A program made the translations under genes and the position numbers. A model generated the notes under the pieces. That model was not told the origin of the DNA. It searched no databases and saw only the letters and a program-made list of their open reading frames with translations. Positions 7,799-16,600 of a stretch of DNA of 64,000 bases are shown here, piece by piece. Within the stretch, counting starts at the first letter, position 1. Every line of letters starts with the position of its first letter. The stretch is from Desulfovibrio intestinalis (GTDB lineage Bacteria; Desulfobacterota; Desulfovibrionia; Desulfovibrionales; Desulfovibrionaceae), in NCBI RefSeq assembly GCF_014202345.1, contig NZ_JACHGO010000006.1:124001-188000 (forward strand), in the 5' to 3' direction.

Positions 7799-9067
7799 AT
7801 GAGTTTCAAGAATGATGTTGTTGTAGGCCCAGGCGTCCGGTTAAGCCGATCTCGCAGACTTTTTTTTGCACTGCTGCTCGCCATGCTGGGAGCCTTCGGT
7901 CCCCTGAGCATAGACACCTACTTGCCCAGCCTGCCCCAGATTGCCGGGGATTTGTCCATTTCAACGGCGACAACCCAGATCACCATCACCGCATTTCTTC
8001 TGGGCATGGCTATTGGACAGGTGTTTATCGGCCCCATTTCAGACAGTCACGGGCGGCGTGGCCCCTTGCTGCTGGCTCTGGCCTTCTTTACGCTGGCGTC
8101 GTTTTTTTGTGCGCGCGCCACGTCGGGCGAAAGCTTTATTGCCCTGCGTTTTGCGCAGGGCCTTAGCGGAGCTGGCGGGGTAGTGCTTTCACGCGCCATT
8201 GCCTGCGACCTTTTTCGCGGGCCGGAGCTGACCAGCTTTATGGCTGTTCTTATTGCCATTCAAAGCGTGGCCCCCATTGTGGCTCCGCTGTTGGGCGGCG
8301 GGCTGGCAATTCTGGGCGGGTGGCACGCGGTTTTTGTTTTTCTGACGGGCTTTGGCCTGCTGCTTGTGTGCCTGTGCGCGTGGCGGATGCCGGAAACCCT
8401 GTTGCCTGAAACGCGCAGGCCCGGCGGCGTGTTCGCCGCTTTGCGCTATACTGGCAAGTTGTTCAAGGAAAAGGCCTTCATGTGCTTTGCAGGCGTGCAG
8501 GGCTTCACCATGGCGGGATTTTTCGGCTATGTGGCGGCCTCGCCCTTTATTTTTCAGGATATGTACGGCTTTTCCCACACGGCCTACGCAATGATTTTTG
8601 GGGCAAATGCCCTCAGCCTTTCCCTGATGGCCGTAATCACCGGGCGTCTGGCCCGCAGGGTCAAAGAAGAAAAGCTGCTTGTGGCGGGCAATGTTTTGCG
8701 CTGGATAGCCTGCCTGATAGTGCTGGCGGTGACCCTTGTGCGTCCGGCTTCGCCCTGGCCCCTGATTGCGGCCCTGTACTGCATGATAACCCTTCAGGGT
8801 GTGACCTTTGCTACCAGCTTTACGCTGGGCATTGCCGCGCAGGATGTGGGCGCGGGCGCTGCTTCCGGCGTGATTGGCGTGGCGGCGTTTATTTTTGGGG
8901 CTTTTTCTTCCCCTCTTGTGGGCTTGGCCGGACCGGAAACCGCCGTGCCTCTGGGCGTAGTTTGCGCCGTGACAGGAACCGCCACCCTGGTTCTGAGCCT
9001 TATGGGCAACAAGGCCCTGCGCCAGCGGCGTGAGCGTTTGGCCGCCGCGAAACAGCCGGAGAATTGA
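7799..9067 (+). CDS. Bcr/CflA family multidrug efflux MFS transporter
   Basis: 422 residues with about 12 hydrophobic helices, an inner membrane proton-driven exporter. The N-terminal signature FGPLSIDTYLPSLPQIAGDL is characteristic of the Bcr/CflA (drug:H+ antiporter 1) group. Between helices 2 and 3 the MFS motif appears as GPISDSHGRRGPL. AAGGA lies about 9 bases before the ATG at 7799; the first roughly 20 residues are polar. The gene is divergent from the uvrD operon and shares its upstream region, which holds an inverted repeat overlapping the ribosome-binding site. Substrates (bicyclomycin, sulfonamides, chloramphenicol in known members) cannot be predicted. Confidence 0.88.
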   Translation: MSFKNDVVVGPGVRLSRSRRLFFALLLAMLGAFGPLSIDTYLPSLPQIAGDLSISTATTQITITAFLLGMAIGQVFIGPISDSHGRRGPLLLALAFFTLASFFCARATSGESFIALRFAQGLSGAGGVVLSRAIACDLFRGPELTSFMAVLIAIQSVAPIVAPLLGGGLAILGGWHAVFVFLTGFGLLLVCLCAWRMPETLLPETRRPGGVFAALRYTGKLFKEKAFMCFAGVQGFTMAGFFGYVAASPFIFQDMYGFSHTAYAMIFGANALSLSLMAVITGRLARRVKEEKLLVAGNVLRWIACLIVLAVTLVRPASPWPLIAALYCMITLQGVTFATSFTLGIAAQDVGAGAASGVIGVAAFIFGAFSSPLVGLAGPETAVPLGVVCAVTGTATLVLSLMGNKALRQRRERLAAAKQPEN

Positions 9068-9151
9068 GGTTTGGCCGGGCTTTGCGGCGATTCGCATTGA
9101 CGCGGGCTGCACCCGATAGTACATATAAAAACGCTTGCGATATTTTTCCCT

Positions 9152-9284
9152 AGTGCAGATTAACTTTAAGAATTTATATTCTCGAAGTTAAAGACATGCT
9201 CGTTACGGCGTTTCACCGCGCTAATAAATAGCGCTTACGCCTCCACGGCGGGCACCAGAGCATTTCAACCTTGAAACGCTCTAG
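9152..9284. repeat. Dispersed repeat, family A, long form with conserved core
   Basis: The 52-bp core at 9202-9253 (starts GTTACGGCG, ends CCACGGCGGGC) matches 53775-53826 with two differences. It is flanked by a TGCAGATTAACTTT start and an AGAGCATTTCAA/TTGAAACGCTCTAG end like the other copies. The rest of the 9068-9452 gap contains no gene that I can support. Confidence 0.7.
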
Positions 9285-9452
9285 CGGGGGCCGTAACAAA
9301 TGTTTTCGGCCTTTGGCTGTGCCAGACTGCGTTTTGTTTTCCGGCTGAGTGCCAGCTTTGTAAGGCGCATTGCTGCAAAGTTGATTTGGTCACGTTCTGG
9401 TAGAGAATCGGGCCTGACTATACCGGGCCATCAAAAAAATTAAGGAGTTTCC

Positions 9453-9986
9453 ATGCCTGAACCACAGAGCCAATTCCAGAGCGCTGTCGCCGCAATGATT
9501 GAATCGGTAATGTTTGAAAACTGGTTGCGCTTCTATTTTATCAGCGAAAAGCCCGAAGCCGCTCCGGTGGATGGCGAAGCGCCGCTGTTTATGGCCGTGC
9601 CGGTCAAGGGGATGGAACGCATTGCCGAGCTGTATCCTCATCTGCTGCCTCTGGCCGACGAAATGAATGGCAAGGAAGTGACGTTTGAAATGTCGCAGCG
9701 CGCCATCTGTAACTTTGTGGCCACCCATGTTGAAGGCAAAAGCATTGCCCGCGACAGCGCGGCAATGATTTTTAACAGCTCTACTTTTCAGGTGCAGATG
9801 CAGCTTTTCAACACCTGGTTACAGATGCATGAAGACCAGCTTGACCGTGGCTTCACGGAATTCGGCGCATGGCGCAAGCTGTTTGACGAATGGCGTCAGA
9901 GCCCCGGAGCCCGCGAACTGGCTGAAAAGCTGAGCCTCAGCATTCAGGGTTCGCCTGCCGCAAGCGGCAAGGAAACCGTACAGTAA
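9453..9986 (+). CDS. Unrecognised conserved-looking cytoplasmic protein
   Basis: 177 residues, soluble, no signal peptide or helix. AAGGAG sits before the ATG at 9453 with ideal spacing, codon use matches the neighbours and a strong hairpin follows, so it is a real gene. Visible stretches are MIESVMFENWLRFYFI, EMNGKEVTFEMSQRAICNFV, and an amphipathic FQVQMQLFNTWLQMHEDQLD. It is predicted mainly helical after residue 70. I do not recognise a family. It stands alone between the efflux gene and the ureohydrolase gene. Confidence 0.75.
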   Translation: MPEPQSQFQSAVAAMIESVMFENWLRFYFISEKPEAAPVDGEAPLFMAVPVKGMERIAELYPHLLPLADEMNGKEVTFEMSQRAICNFVATHVEGKSIARDSAAMIFNSSTFQVQMQLFNTWLQMHEDQLDRGFTEFGAWRKLFDEWRQSPGARELAEKLSLSIQGSPAASGKETVQ

Positions 9987-9991
9987 TCTTT

Positions 9992-10046
9992 GTACCCGCC
10001 GCCCATTTGCCCGAAACAGTCTTTCAGGCAAATGGGCGGCGGGTAC
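9992..10046 (+). terminator. Long GC-rich hairpin after the 9453-9986 gene
   Basis: Perfect 20-bp arms at 9992-10011 and 10027-10046 (GTACCCGCCGCCCATTTGCC and its complement) with a 15-base loop start 6 bases after the stop codon. No U-tract follows. Confidence 0.65.
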
Positions 10047-10349
10047 CCCGATTCGCCTGATAATCTGCCAGTCCCTTGAAAAACTGCTGAAAATCTGTCA
10101 GTCCCCTTTGCCTGATACGTGCGCCGCACCGCGCTGCATGGGTTCCTGCTGTTGTTGGTGCGAGATTGTATGGCTGGCGCGTAAATTCTGTTGGAAGGGT
10201 AATGCCGGACTGCACGCCGTGCAGAAATGCAAACCATTTCAAATATGCCTCTGCCTAGAAGGGTGGCTTGCGGCAGAAGATAATTTTTTGTACAGCGATA
10301 CCCCCGCAGCAAGGGCGCCAGCTGACGAGGTATAAGTTTTTAAACTAAA

Positions 10350-10364
10350 CAGGATTTGTTCCTG
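10350..10364. promoter_or_regulatory. Inverted repeat 55 bp upstream of the sigma-54 promoter
   Basis: CAGGA (10350-10354) and TCCTG (10360-10364) flank TTTGT. It lies in an AT-rich stretch about 55 bp upstream of the -24 element, a usual zone for enhancer-binding activator sites. Weak on its own. The 10047-10340 stretch holds no gene that I can support. Confidence 0.25.
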
Positions 10365-10418
10365 AAATATATTTTCAATAATTACAGAATATTAAAGAGA
10401 ATAATTCTTGGGTTTTAT

Positions 10419-10435
10419 TTGGCACGGCCATTGCA
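10419..10435 (+). promoter_or_regulatory. Sigma-54 (-24/-12) promoter for the ureohydrolase gene
   Basis: TTGGCACGGCCATTGCA matches the sigma-54 consensus TGGCACG-N4-TTGCA at every fixed position, with GG and GC ten bases apart. A transcript would start near 10447, about 100 bases upstream of the ATG at 10547. An activator would be required; the sigma-54 activator in this window (25187-26665) is one of many such proteins expected in the genome. Confidence 0.8.
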
Positions 10436-10475
10436 CAATAGAAAGTACCTTCCTTTCTTTTGCTGACAGCCTCCT

Positions 10476-10519
10476 CCAAATAAGACGGCCTGCCTCCCCA
10501 AGCGGGCCGTTTTATTTGG
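10476..10519 (+). promoter_or_regulatory. Hairpin in the ureohydrolase leader, terminator- or attenuator-like
   Basis: Arms CCAAATAAGACGGCC (10476-10490) and GGCCGTTTTATTTGG (10505-10519) pair with one mismatch, 28 bases before the start codon and inside the transcript predicted from the sigma-54 promoter. The descending arm is U-rich (CCGTTTTATTT). It could attenuate transcription or protect the RNA. Confidence 0.5.
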
Positions 10520-10546
10520 TTCATCCACGCAGTCATGAGGATAGTC

Positions 10547-11431
10547 ATGCAGCATTTTCTTGCATCGGAATACAGCCCGGTTCGGCCAGATCAGGCCGCC
10601 TTTCATATCATTCCTGTTCCGCTGGAGCAGAGCGTTTCCTACGGCGGGGGCACAGCCCACGGCCCAGAGGCTCTGCTCACGGCCTCGCAGCAGCTTGAAG
10701 CCTGGGAATGCGGGCACACTCCTGGCGAGTCAGGTTTTTATACTGCCCCGCCTGTGGACTGTCGCGGTCCCATTGAGGCCACCCTTGACCGCATTGAGGC
10801 GGCCACTGCCCACGCCCTTTCCTGCAAGGCCATGCCCGTGCTGCTTGGCGGCGAGCACACCGTAAGCCTTGGCGCGTTGCGCGCTTTGGCAAAGCATGCC
10901 CAAAACACGGGCGAGCCCTTCGGTATTGTGCAGTTTGACGCCCATGCCGACTTGCGTGCAAGCTATGAAGGCAGCCCATACTCGCATGCCTGCGTTATGC
11001 ACCGCGCGGTGGCTGACCTGGGCCTGCCGCTGGTACAGTTCGGCGTGCGCGACTTTAGCCGTGAAGAGGCCGAGGTGCGCAAGGCCCACAACGTCACGCA
11101 CTACGACGCCTATTTCATGTCCCGAGTGGGCCTGCCCGAACTGCCTTTTCCCGAGGATTTTCCTCGGCGCATCTATATCACCTTTGATGTCGACGCTTTT
11201 GACGCTTCCCTTATGCCCGCCACAGGTACACCGTCACCCGGCGGCATAAACTGGCGCGAAGCCCAGTTCATTCTTGAGCGTTGCGTGGAAGGCAGGCAGG
11301 TCGTGGGCCTGGACGTGGTGGAGCTTGCGCCTATTGCGGGCCTGCACCATTGTGATTTCACGGCGGCCAAGCTGACGCATCTGCTTATGGGGCTGGCCCA
11401 TAACGCCAACAATCGGCCTTGCCCGGAATAA
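10547..11431 (+). CDS. speB: Agmatinase/ureohydrolase family protein
   Basis: About 294 residues. Binuclear manganese ureohydrolase: GGEHTVSLG (H104), QFDAHADLR (D131, H133, D135) and FDVDAFDASLMPATGTPSPGG (D214, D216) give all six metal ligands, and DVVELAP closes the core. Agmatinase (agmatine to putrescine and urea) is the usual assignment for this subgroup; arginase or guanidinobutyrase activity is not excluded. I start at 10547 because GAGGA stands five bases before this ATG, while the ATG at 10535 has no such signal. A near-perfect sigma-54 promoter and a leader hairpin precede it, which points to nitrogen- or stress-responsive control. panB follows 69 bp downstream. Confidence 0.88.
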   Translation: MQHFLASEYSPVRPDQAAFHIIPVPLEQSVSYGGGTAHGPEALLTASQQLEAWECGHTPGESGFYTAPPVDCRGPIEATLDRIEAATAHALSCKAMPVLLGGEHTVSLGALRALAKHAQNTGEPFGIVQFDAHADLRASYEGSPYSHACVMHRAVADLGLPLVQFGVRDFSREEAEVRKAHNVTHYDAYFMSRVGLPELPFPEDFPRRIYITFDVDAFDASLMPATGTPSPGGINWREAQFILERCVEGRQVVGLDVVELAPIAGLHHCDFTAAKLTHLLMGLAHNANNRPCPE

Positions 11432-11500
11432 TACAGTCTGGGCTGGCGTAGCAGTTTTCCCCGGCATCTGCCCGCACGGTTTTATCAAGGAGCATTTATC

Positions 11501-12334
11501 ATGAAGAACACTGTGGTCACATTTCGCGCTGCCAAGGGGCAAGACAAGCTTGTAGTGCTTACAGCCTATGACTACAGCACGGCCCGCGTTATGGACGCCG
11601 CCGGGGTCAATGCCCTTTTGGTGGGAGACTCGCTGGGCATGGTCATGCTGGGACACGACGATACACTCAGCGTCACAATGGACGACATGATCCGCCATTG
11701 CGCCGCCGTGGCGCGCGCTGCGGAACAGGCCCTTGTTATTTGTGACATGCCTTACATGAGCTATCACACAAGCGTGGACGAAGCCGTGCGCAATGCTGGC
11801 AGGCTGGTGTGCGAAGGCCATGCCCAGGCCGTCAAGCTTGAGGGCGGCGCGGAATTTTGCGATGTGGTCAAGGCACTTGTGCGGGCGTCCATTCCCGTCA
11901 TGGGGCATCTGGGCCTCACGCCCCAGTCTGTAAACGCTTTTGGCGGCTTCAAGATGCAGGGCAAGACGCCCAGCGCAGCCCAAAAACTGCTGGACGACGC
12001 CCGCGCCCTTCAGGACGCCGGAGCCTTTGCCGTGGTGCTGGAATGCGTGCCAGCGGCTCTGGCCGCCCGTGTTACCAAGGAGCTTGCCATACCTGTCATC
12101 GGCATAGGCGCAGGCGCGGAATGTGACGGGCAGGTGCTGGTCTGGCAGGACATGACTGGCCTCAATACCCGCCCGCTGCCGCGGTTTGTCAAATACTTCG
12201 GCTCGGTGGACAAAGCCTTGCGTGACGCCATTGAGGGCTATACCCGTGAAGTACGCGCCGGAGCCTTTCCCGGTGAGGAGCATTGCTATCCCTTGCCAGA
12301 GGGTATGGAAAAAACCATCAAAAAGCTCAAATAG
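11501..12334 (+). CDS. panB: 3-methyl-2-oxobutanoate hydroxymethyltransferase PanB
   Basis: 277 residues. Adds a hydroxymethyl group from methylenetetrahydrofolate to 3-methyl-2-oxobutanoate, giving ketopantoate for pantothenate and CoA. TIM-barrel with Mg site: LTAYDYSTARVMDAAG, LVGDSLGMVMLGHDDTL (D and G ligands), VICDMPYMSY, AVKLEGGAEF, MGHLGLTPQS, VLECVPAALA and IPVIGIGAGAECDGQVLV are all present. AAGGAGCATTTATC precedes the ATG. A strong terminator follows at 12370-12400. No panC or panD is nearby, so the pathway is scattered. Confidence 0.96.
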   Translation: MKNTVVTFRAAKGQDKLVVLTAYDYSTARVMDAAGVNALLVGDSLGMVMLGHDDTLSVTMDDMIRHCAAVARAAEQALVICDMPYMSYHTSVDEAVRNAGRLVCEGHAQAVKLEGGAEFCDVVKALVRASIPVMGHLGLTPQSVNAFGGFKMQGKTPSAAQKLLDDARALQDAGAFAVVLECVPAALAARVTKELAIPVIGIGAGAECDGQVLVWQDMTGLNTRPLPRFVKYFGSVDKALRDAIEGYTREVRAGAFPGEEHCYPLPEGMEKTIKKLK

Positions 12335-12369
12335 GTCTGCGCCGCTTCAGCTTTTCAAAGATTGCACAA

Positions 12370-12400
12370 ACAAAAACCCCGGTATTGCCGGGGTTTTTGT
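12370..12400 (+). terminator. Rho-independent terminator after panB
   Basis: Arms ACAAAAACCCCGG (12370-12382) and CCGGGGTTTTTGT (12388-12400) are perfect, with T-rich DNA after. It can act in both directions and may also serve the convergent peroxidase gene. Confidence 0.85.
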
Positions 12401-12544
12401 TTTGTTTGGCGTGCGGTCGAATGCACCAGAAGTAAAGCTGCCAGGTATGCAGGCGAGGCCAGCACGGCTATGTGTTTGTACCGACGAACGCTGTAGCTAG
12501 CATGTATTAACTTTGAAAAAGTGCATTCTCAAACGTAATCAGCT

Positions 12545-13477
12545 TTAGTCTTCACCAAGTTCTTCAAGCAGATCCGCGGAAGGAACGAAAAATAACGTGC
12601 CCGTTGCCGCGGTGCTGAAATCCAGCAGCCGGTCGGTGTTGCCGATGGGCTCACCTATGAACATGTTTTCAAGCATCTTGCGCGTGGTGGAAAATTTACC
12701 GGCATAGCCGATAAAATAGGTGCCGAATTCGCCCTTGGCGGGGTTGGCGAAGGCCATATTCGCCCGCACTATTTTCAGTTCATTACCGTCTTCGTCTTCA
12801 ATATTTGTAACGGCATTATGTGCGTTTTCGGGCTTTTCCTCGTCGCTGAGTTCAACATCGTTGAACTTCCGTCTGCCAATGGCTTTTTCCTGTTCTTCAG
12901 TGGAAAGGGCATTCCAGGCATTCATGTCATGCAGATACTTTTGCACAAAAGCGTAGCTGCCGCCCGCAAAATCAGCGTCATCCACGCCTATGGCGGCTGA
13001 TGCCAGCCGTGCTTCATCTTCAGGGTTTTCAGTGCCGTCAACAAAACCGATTATGGCGCGCCCATCGAAATAGCGAAAGCCCTGCACCTCATCAATGGGA
13101 TACACCGCACCGTGAAGCTTGGAGCTGATAATGGTCGCCGCTTCAAGGCACACGTCGAGCCGCGCCGCGCGAATATGAAGGAAAATATCACCCGGCGTGG
13201 AAACTGCGGTGTATTTGCTGCCTTTGATTTCTTTGAATACTTCAAGCTCTTTTGGCTTGCCGCGTTTCGGAAAAAGCTTGCTCCAGGCTTCAGCGCCGAA
13301 GCCCATGATGCAGCTGATTGCCGAATCTGGCAGCCGGGTGCGCATGCTTCTGGCAACAGCGGTAAAGTCGGCGCACAGGTCTTTTACTTTTGCCAGAGCT
13401 TCATCGCCGTCCTGCAAACCGAAAATCATGAAAATAGCGTGCTCGCCCGGAGTATTGGTGACGTCTTGCGGTTTCAT
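12545..13477 (-). CDS. Dye-decolorizing (DyP-type) haem peroxidase
   Basis: 310 residues, similar in size to E. coli YfeX. The DyP signature GFVDGTENP gives the distal Asp D147; H220 (ENAHNAVTNIED) is the likely proximal haem ligand and R238 (IVRANMAF) the distal Arg, spaced as in YfeX (D143, H215, R232). There is no Tat or Sec signal, so it is cytoplasmic. It uses H2O2 to oxidise an unknown reductant; a role in peroxide defence of an anaerobe is an inference. No encapsulin gene or C-terminal encapsulin targeting sequence is evident beside it. AAGGGA precedes the start. Confidence 0.92.
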   Translation of the reverse strand: MKPQDVTNTPGEHAIFMIFGLQDGDEALAKVKDLCADFTAVARSMRTRLPDSAISCIMGFGAEAWSKLFPKRGKPKELEVFKEIKGSKYTAVSTPGDIFLHIRAARLDVCLEAATIISSKLHGAVYPIDEVQGFRYFDGRAIIGFVDGTENPEDEARLASAAIGVDDADFAGGSYAFVQKYLHDMNAWNALSTEEQEKAIGRRKFNDVELSDEEKPENAHNAVTNIEDEDGNELKIVRANMAFANPAKGEFGTYFIGYAGKFSTTRKMLENMFIGEPIGNTDRLLDFSTAATGTLFFVPSADLLEELGED

Positions 13478-13526
13478 AAAAATCCCTTTGTGGTTATGGG
13501 AAAAATATTTTGTTTATGGAAACGCA

Positions 13527-13564
13527 GCCAAACGAAATAACTGCGAGTTTTCAGGAGATTCTTT
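13527..13564. repeat. Half copy of hairpin repeat family B
   Basis: GCCAAACGAAATAACTGCG followed by AGTTTTCAGGAGATTCTTT matches the right arm and flank of the element at 43549-43672 (GCCAAACGAAATAACTGCG, then CGTTTTCGGAGGTTCTTT). It lies just upstream of the peroxidase start. Confidence 0.6.
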
Positions 13565-13648
13565 ATCCGTGCGTTCTTAATATTAGCGCATAGTAAGTTT
13601 GAAAAAAATAGGGTCTGTTCTATTGCTGCAGTGTGCTGGCAGGCCCGG

Positions 13649-16600
13649 CTATCTGGCCTGCGGGGGGCGCAGATCCACAGGCACGCGCACGCGCGACCCT
13701 GCCTTGTTGGTGAACAGCAAATGGCCGTGCTCCAGACCGTAGAGGTAGAGGCGGCGGGTCAGGTCCACGTCCATGCGGCAGTAGGCAGCGATTTCGTCCA
13801 TCTTGCCTTCCTTCCACCAGCGCAGGGCTTGCAGGCCGTCGGCACTCTTGGGTGCCTCAAGGGTGGCCTGCCCCAGATTGTCCAGTGAGATGCGGTAGCT
13901 CAGGCGATCTTTGATGCGCTGCAGGATGTCGAGGCTTGGCAGACGGTGCAGGTCAAAGGGCGCAAAAGGCGCCAGCACTGCATAGTCAAAGCGCAGACTG
14001 TTGAAGCCCACCACCAGGCCGGATGCCCGCATGCGTTCAAACAGGGCGGGCAGCTCATCCTGCGTATAGCTGAAAAAATCGTCAGCGCGGCTGTCATAGG
14101 CCACGGCCACGCTCACACCCATATCGCCAGCCTTGTGCCAGCCGCCCACCTCGGCGGCGGAACGGCGTGTTTCCACGTCAAAAACCACAAAATGTTCTGG
14201 CGGGGGCATGGCTATGTGACTTTGCAGGTCTGTCATGGGGGAACCTCCATCAGGGCTGGCGGGCGTGGCATTTGCGCCGTGCGCTGTAGCGTGGCCCGTT
14301 ACATGCCCAGTCGCATGTCCAGTAGTATACTCCGCAGCGTGTGGCGGTGCGCTGGCTGTGCCCCTAGTAGCCGCGCCACTGGTTGCCGGGCCGTTCGCAA
14401 AGGCAGGGCGGGCAGTGTTTGCGGACGCTGCCGCAAAGCGGTGCGGGTCAGCGGGTTCAAACGTGGAGTCTGTGTCCGTCATAGCCGTTGCTGCCACAAA
14501 CTCAAGTTCCGGGCGTGGCGGGGGTGGGCTTATGGTCAGCTTTTCGTGCAACAAATTGCCCTCATTGCCCGAGGCCAGCAGTTGGCGCAACAACTCCAGA
14601 GCCGCCCTTTTGTCGATGGGGCGGTTGCTCGAGCCGCACTTGGGCGAATGCACGCAGGAGGGGCAGCCGTCTTCACAGGGGCAGGCAGCCACGGTTTTAT
14701 AGGTGGCTTCCAGCAGGGCGCGGGCATCGCCAAATGCCTGCCGCGTCAGGCCAGCGCCGCCGGGCAGGCCATCGTAAATAAAAACAGCGGGCAGCCCCAG
14801 TTGCGCGTGCATGGGGGTGGATATGCCGCCAAAGTCGTTGCGGTCGGCCATGATGAGCAGGGGCAGCATGCCGATGGCCGCATGCTCCAGAGCGTGAATG
14901 CCGCCCATAAAGTGCATGAAGTTGTCTTCCATCTCTGCGCGGATATTGTCGGGAATGACAAACCACAGGCCCTCGGTTTCAAAAACCTGCGGCGGCGCGT
15001 CCAGCGGCGTGATGGTCAGCAGGCGGTTGCCCGAGGTGGAGCGCTTTTCATAGCCCGTCACCGTATCAATGATGCGCAGCCGCCCCCGGCACACAAGGGT
15101 GCGCCCCAAAGACATGCGTTCGGTTTCTTCAAGAATGTCTGTGGCTTTTTGCCCCCGGGTGCGGGTAAACCAGCCCACCTTGGCCTCCTTGGCCATAATG
15201 CGGGCGCGTGCCGGGTCCATATCTTCAATGATGTAGCTGCGGCCCCGGTGCAGGTAGACCGCTCCGGGATGCGTCTCGCGCCATGCGCGAAAGCCGTCCA
15301 CAGAGCCGATGATGTGTCCCTGTTCGTCCTCAATGCTGAAGGTCTGCCCTGTGCCGCGCAAATCCACATGCCGCTGGGGCCGCTTGCGCGAGGCCACCAA
15401 TTGTTTGCCGTCTGCCGACTGCAGCAGCAGACCCTGGCTGTTGAGCTGCCGCGCTGCGGCCAGCGCCGCCGGACTTGCCAGCATGGCTTCGCCAAGGCGC
15501 AGGGGCATTTCTGCGGCGGCGCATTCCAGATGGCGCGCCAGAATGACCTCGTTGTCGGGATTGACCACGGCCTTTTCCGGCGGGCGGCTGAAAAAATCTT
15601 CGGGATTTCTGGCAAAATACTGGTCCAGCGCGTCTTCACCCGCCACCACGATAACGGCAGATTCCTGCTGCGCCCGGCCCACGCGGCCACCGCGCTGCAA
15701 GGTTGCCATAACCGTACCCGGATAGCCCACCAGAATGCAGACATCCAGACCGCCGATGTCGATGCCCAGCTCAAGGGCGCTGGTGCTCACAACAGCCAGC
15801 AGATCGCCGCTGGCCATGCGTGATTCAATGCTGCGGCGTTCTTCAGGCAGAAAGCCCGCCCGGTAAGCTGAAATGCGGCTGGCAAAAGAGCCGGATTGCC
15901 CGGCCCACAGGCTGATAAGCTCGGTCATGCGGCGCGAACGGCAGTAAACAATGGTGCGCAGATTGCGCGCCAGTGCTGCCTTGAGCAGGTCAATGGCCGC
16001 CGTGGCCGGGCTTTGTTCCGGGTTGAGGAACACAAAATGTCTTGGGCCTTGCGGTGCGCCGGATTTGTCGATGACAACAGGCGGCGGCGCGGCAGGGTTT
16101 GTGGTCTGGAACACCGGGGCGGCTGCGGAGATGCTGGTGGTGTTGCTGACAACGGCGCCAGCGGTGCTATCACCTTGATCGCTAGCTGTCGCGCCACTAG
16201 TAGCGACAGACACAATGTTCTCTTCCGCCACAGGATACGCCGTGCCCGTAAGCGCGGCCCCCAGTTCACCGGGATTGCCCACGGTGGCAGTGCACAGCAC
16301 ATAAACGGGCTTTGCGCCGTAGCGCCCTGCCAGACGGTTGAGCCGACGGAATACCTGCGCCATATGCGCGCCAAACACCCCGCGATAGGTATGGGCCTCG
16401 TCCACCACCACATGCGTGAGCCCCGCCAGAAAGGCTGCCCATTGCTCGTGGTGCGGCAAAATGCCCAGATGCAGCATCTCGGGATTGCTGATGAGCACAG
16501 CGGGCGGGTCACGGCGTATCTTGCGGCGAAAGTGGTCCGTTGTGTCGCCGTCGTACAGGGCTGCGGCGGGGCGGGCGTCCTTGGGCCATGTGGCCGTAAG

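Noticed and set aside
13946-15823. 625-codon open frame on the plus strand opposite the helicase-exonuclease gene
   Set aside because: It is a shadow caused by GC-rich codon bias. No start signal and no protein-like pattern; the minus-strand frame carries all motifs.
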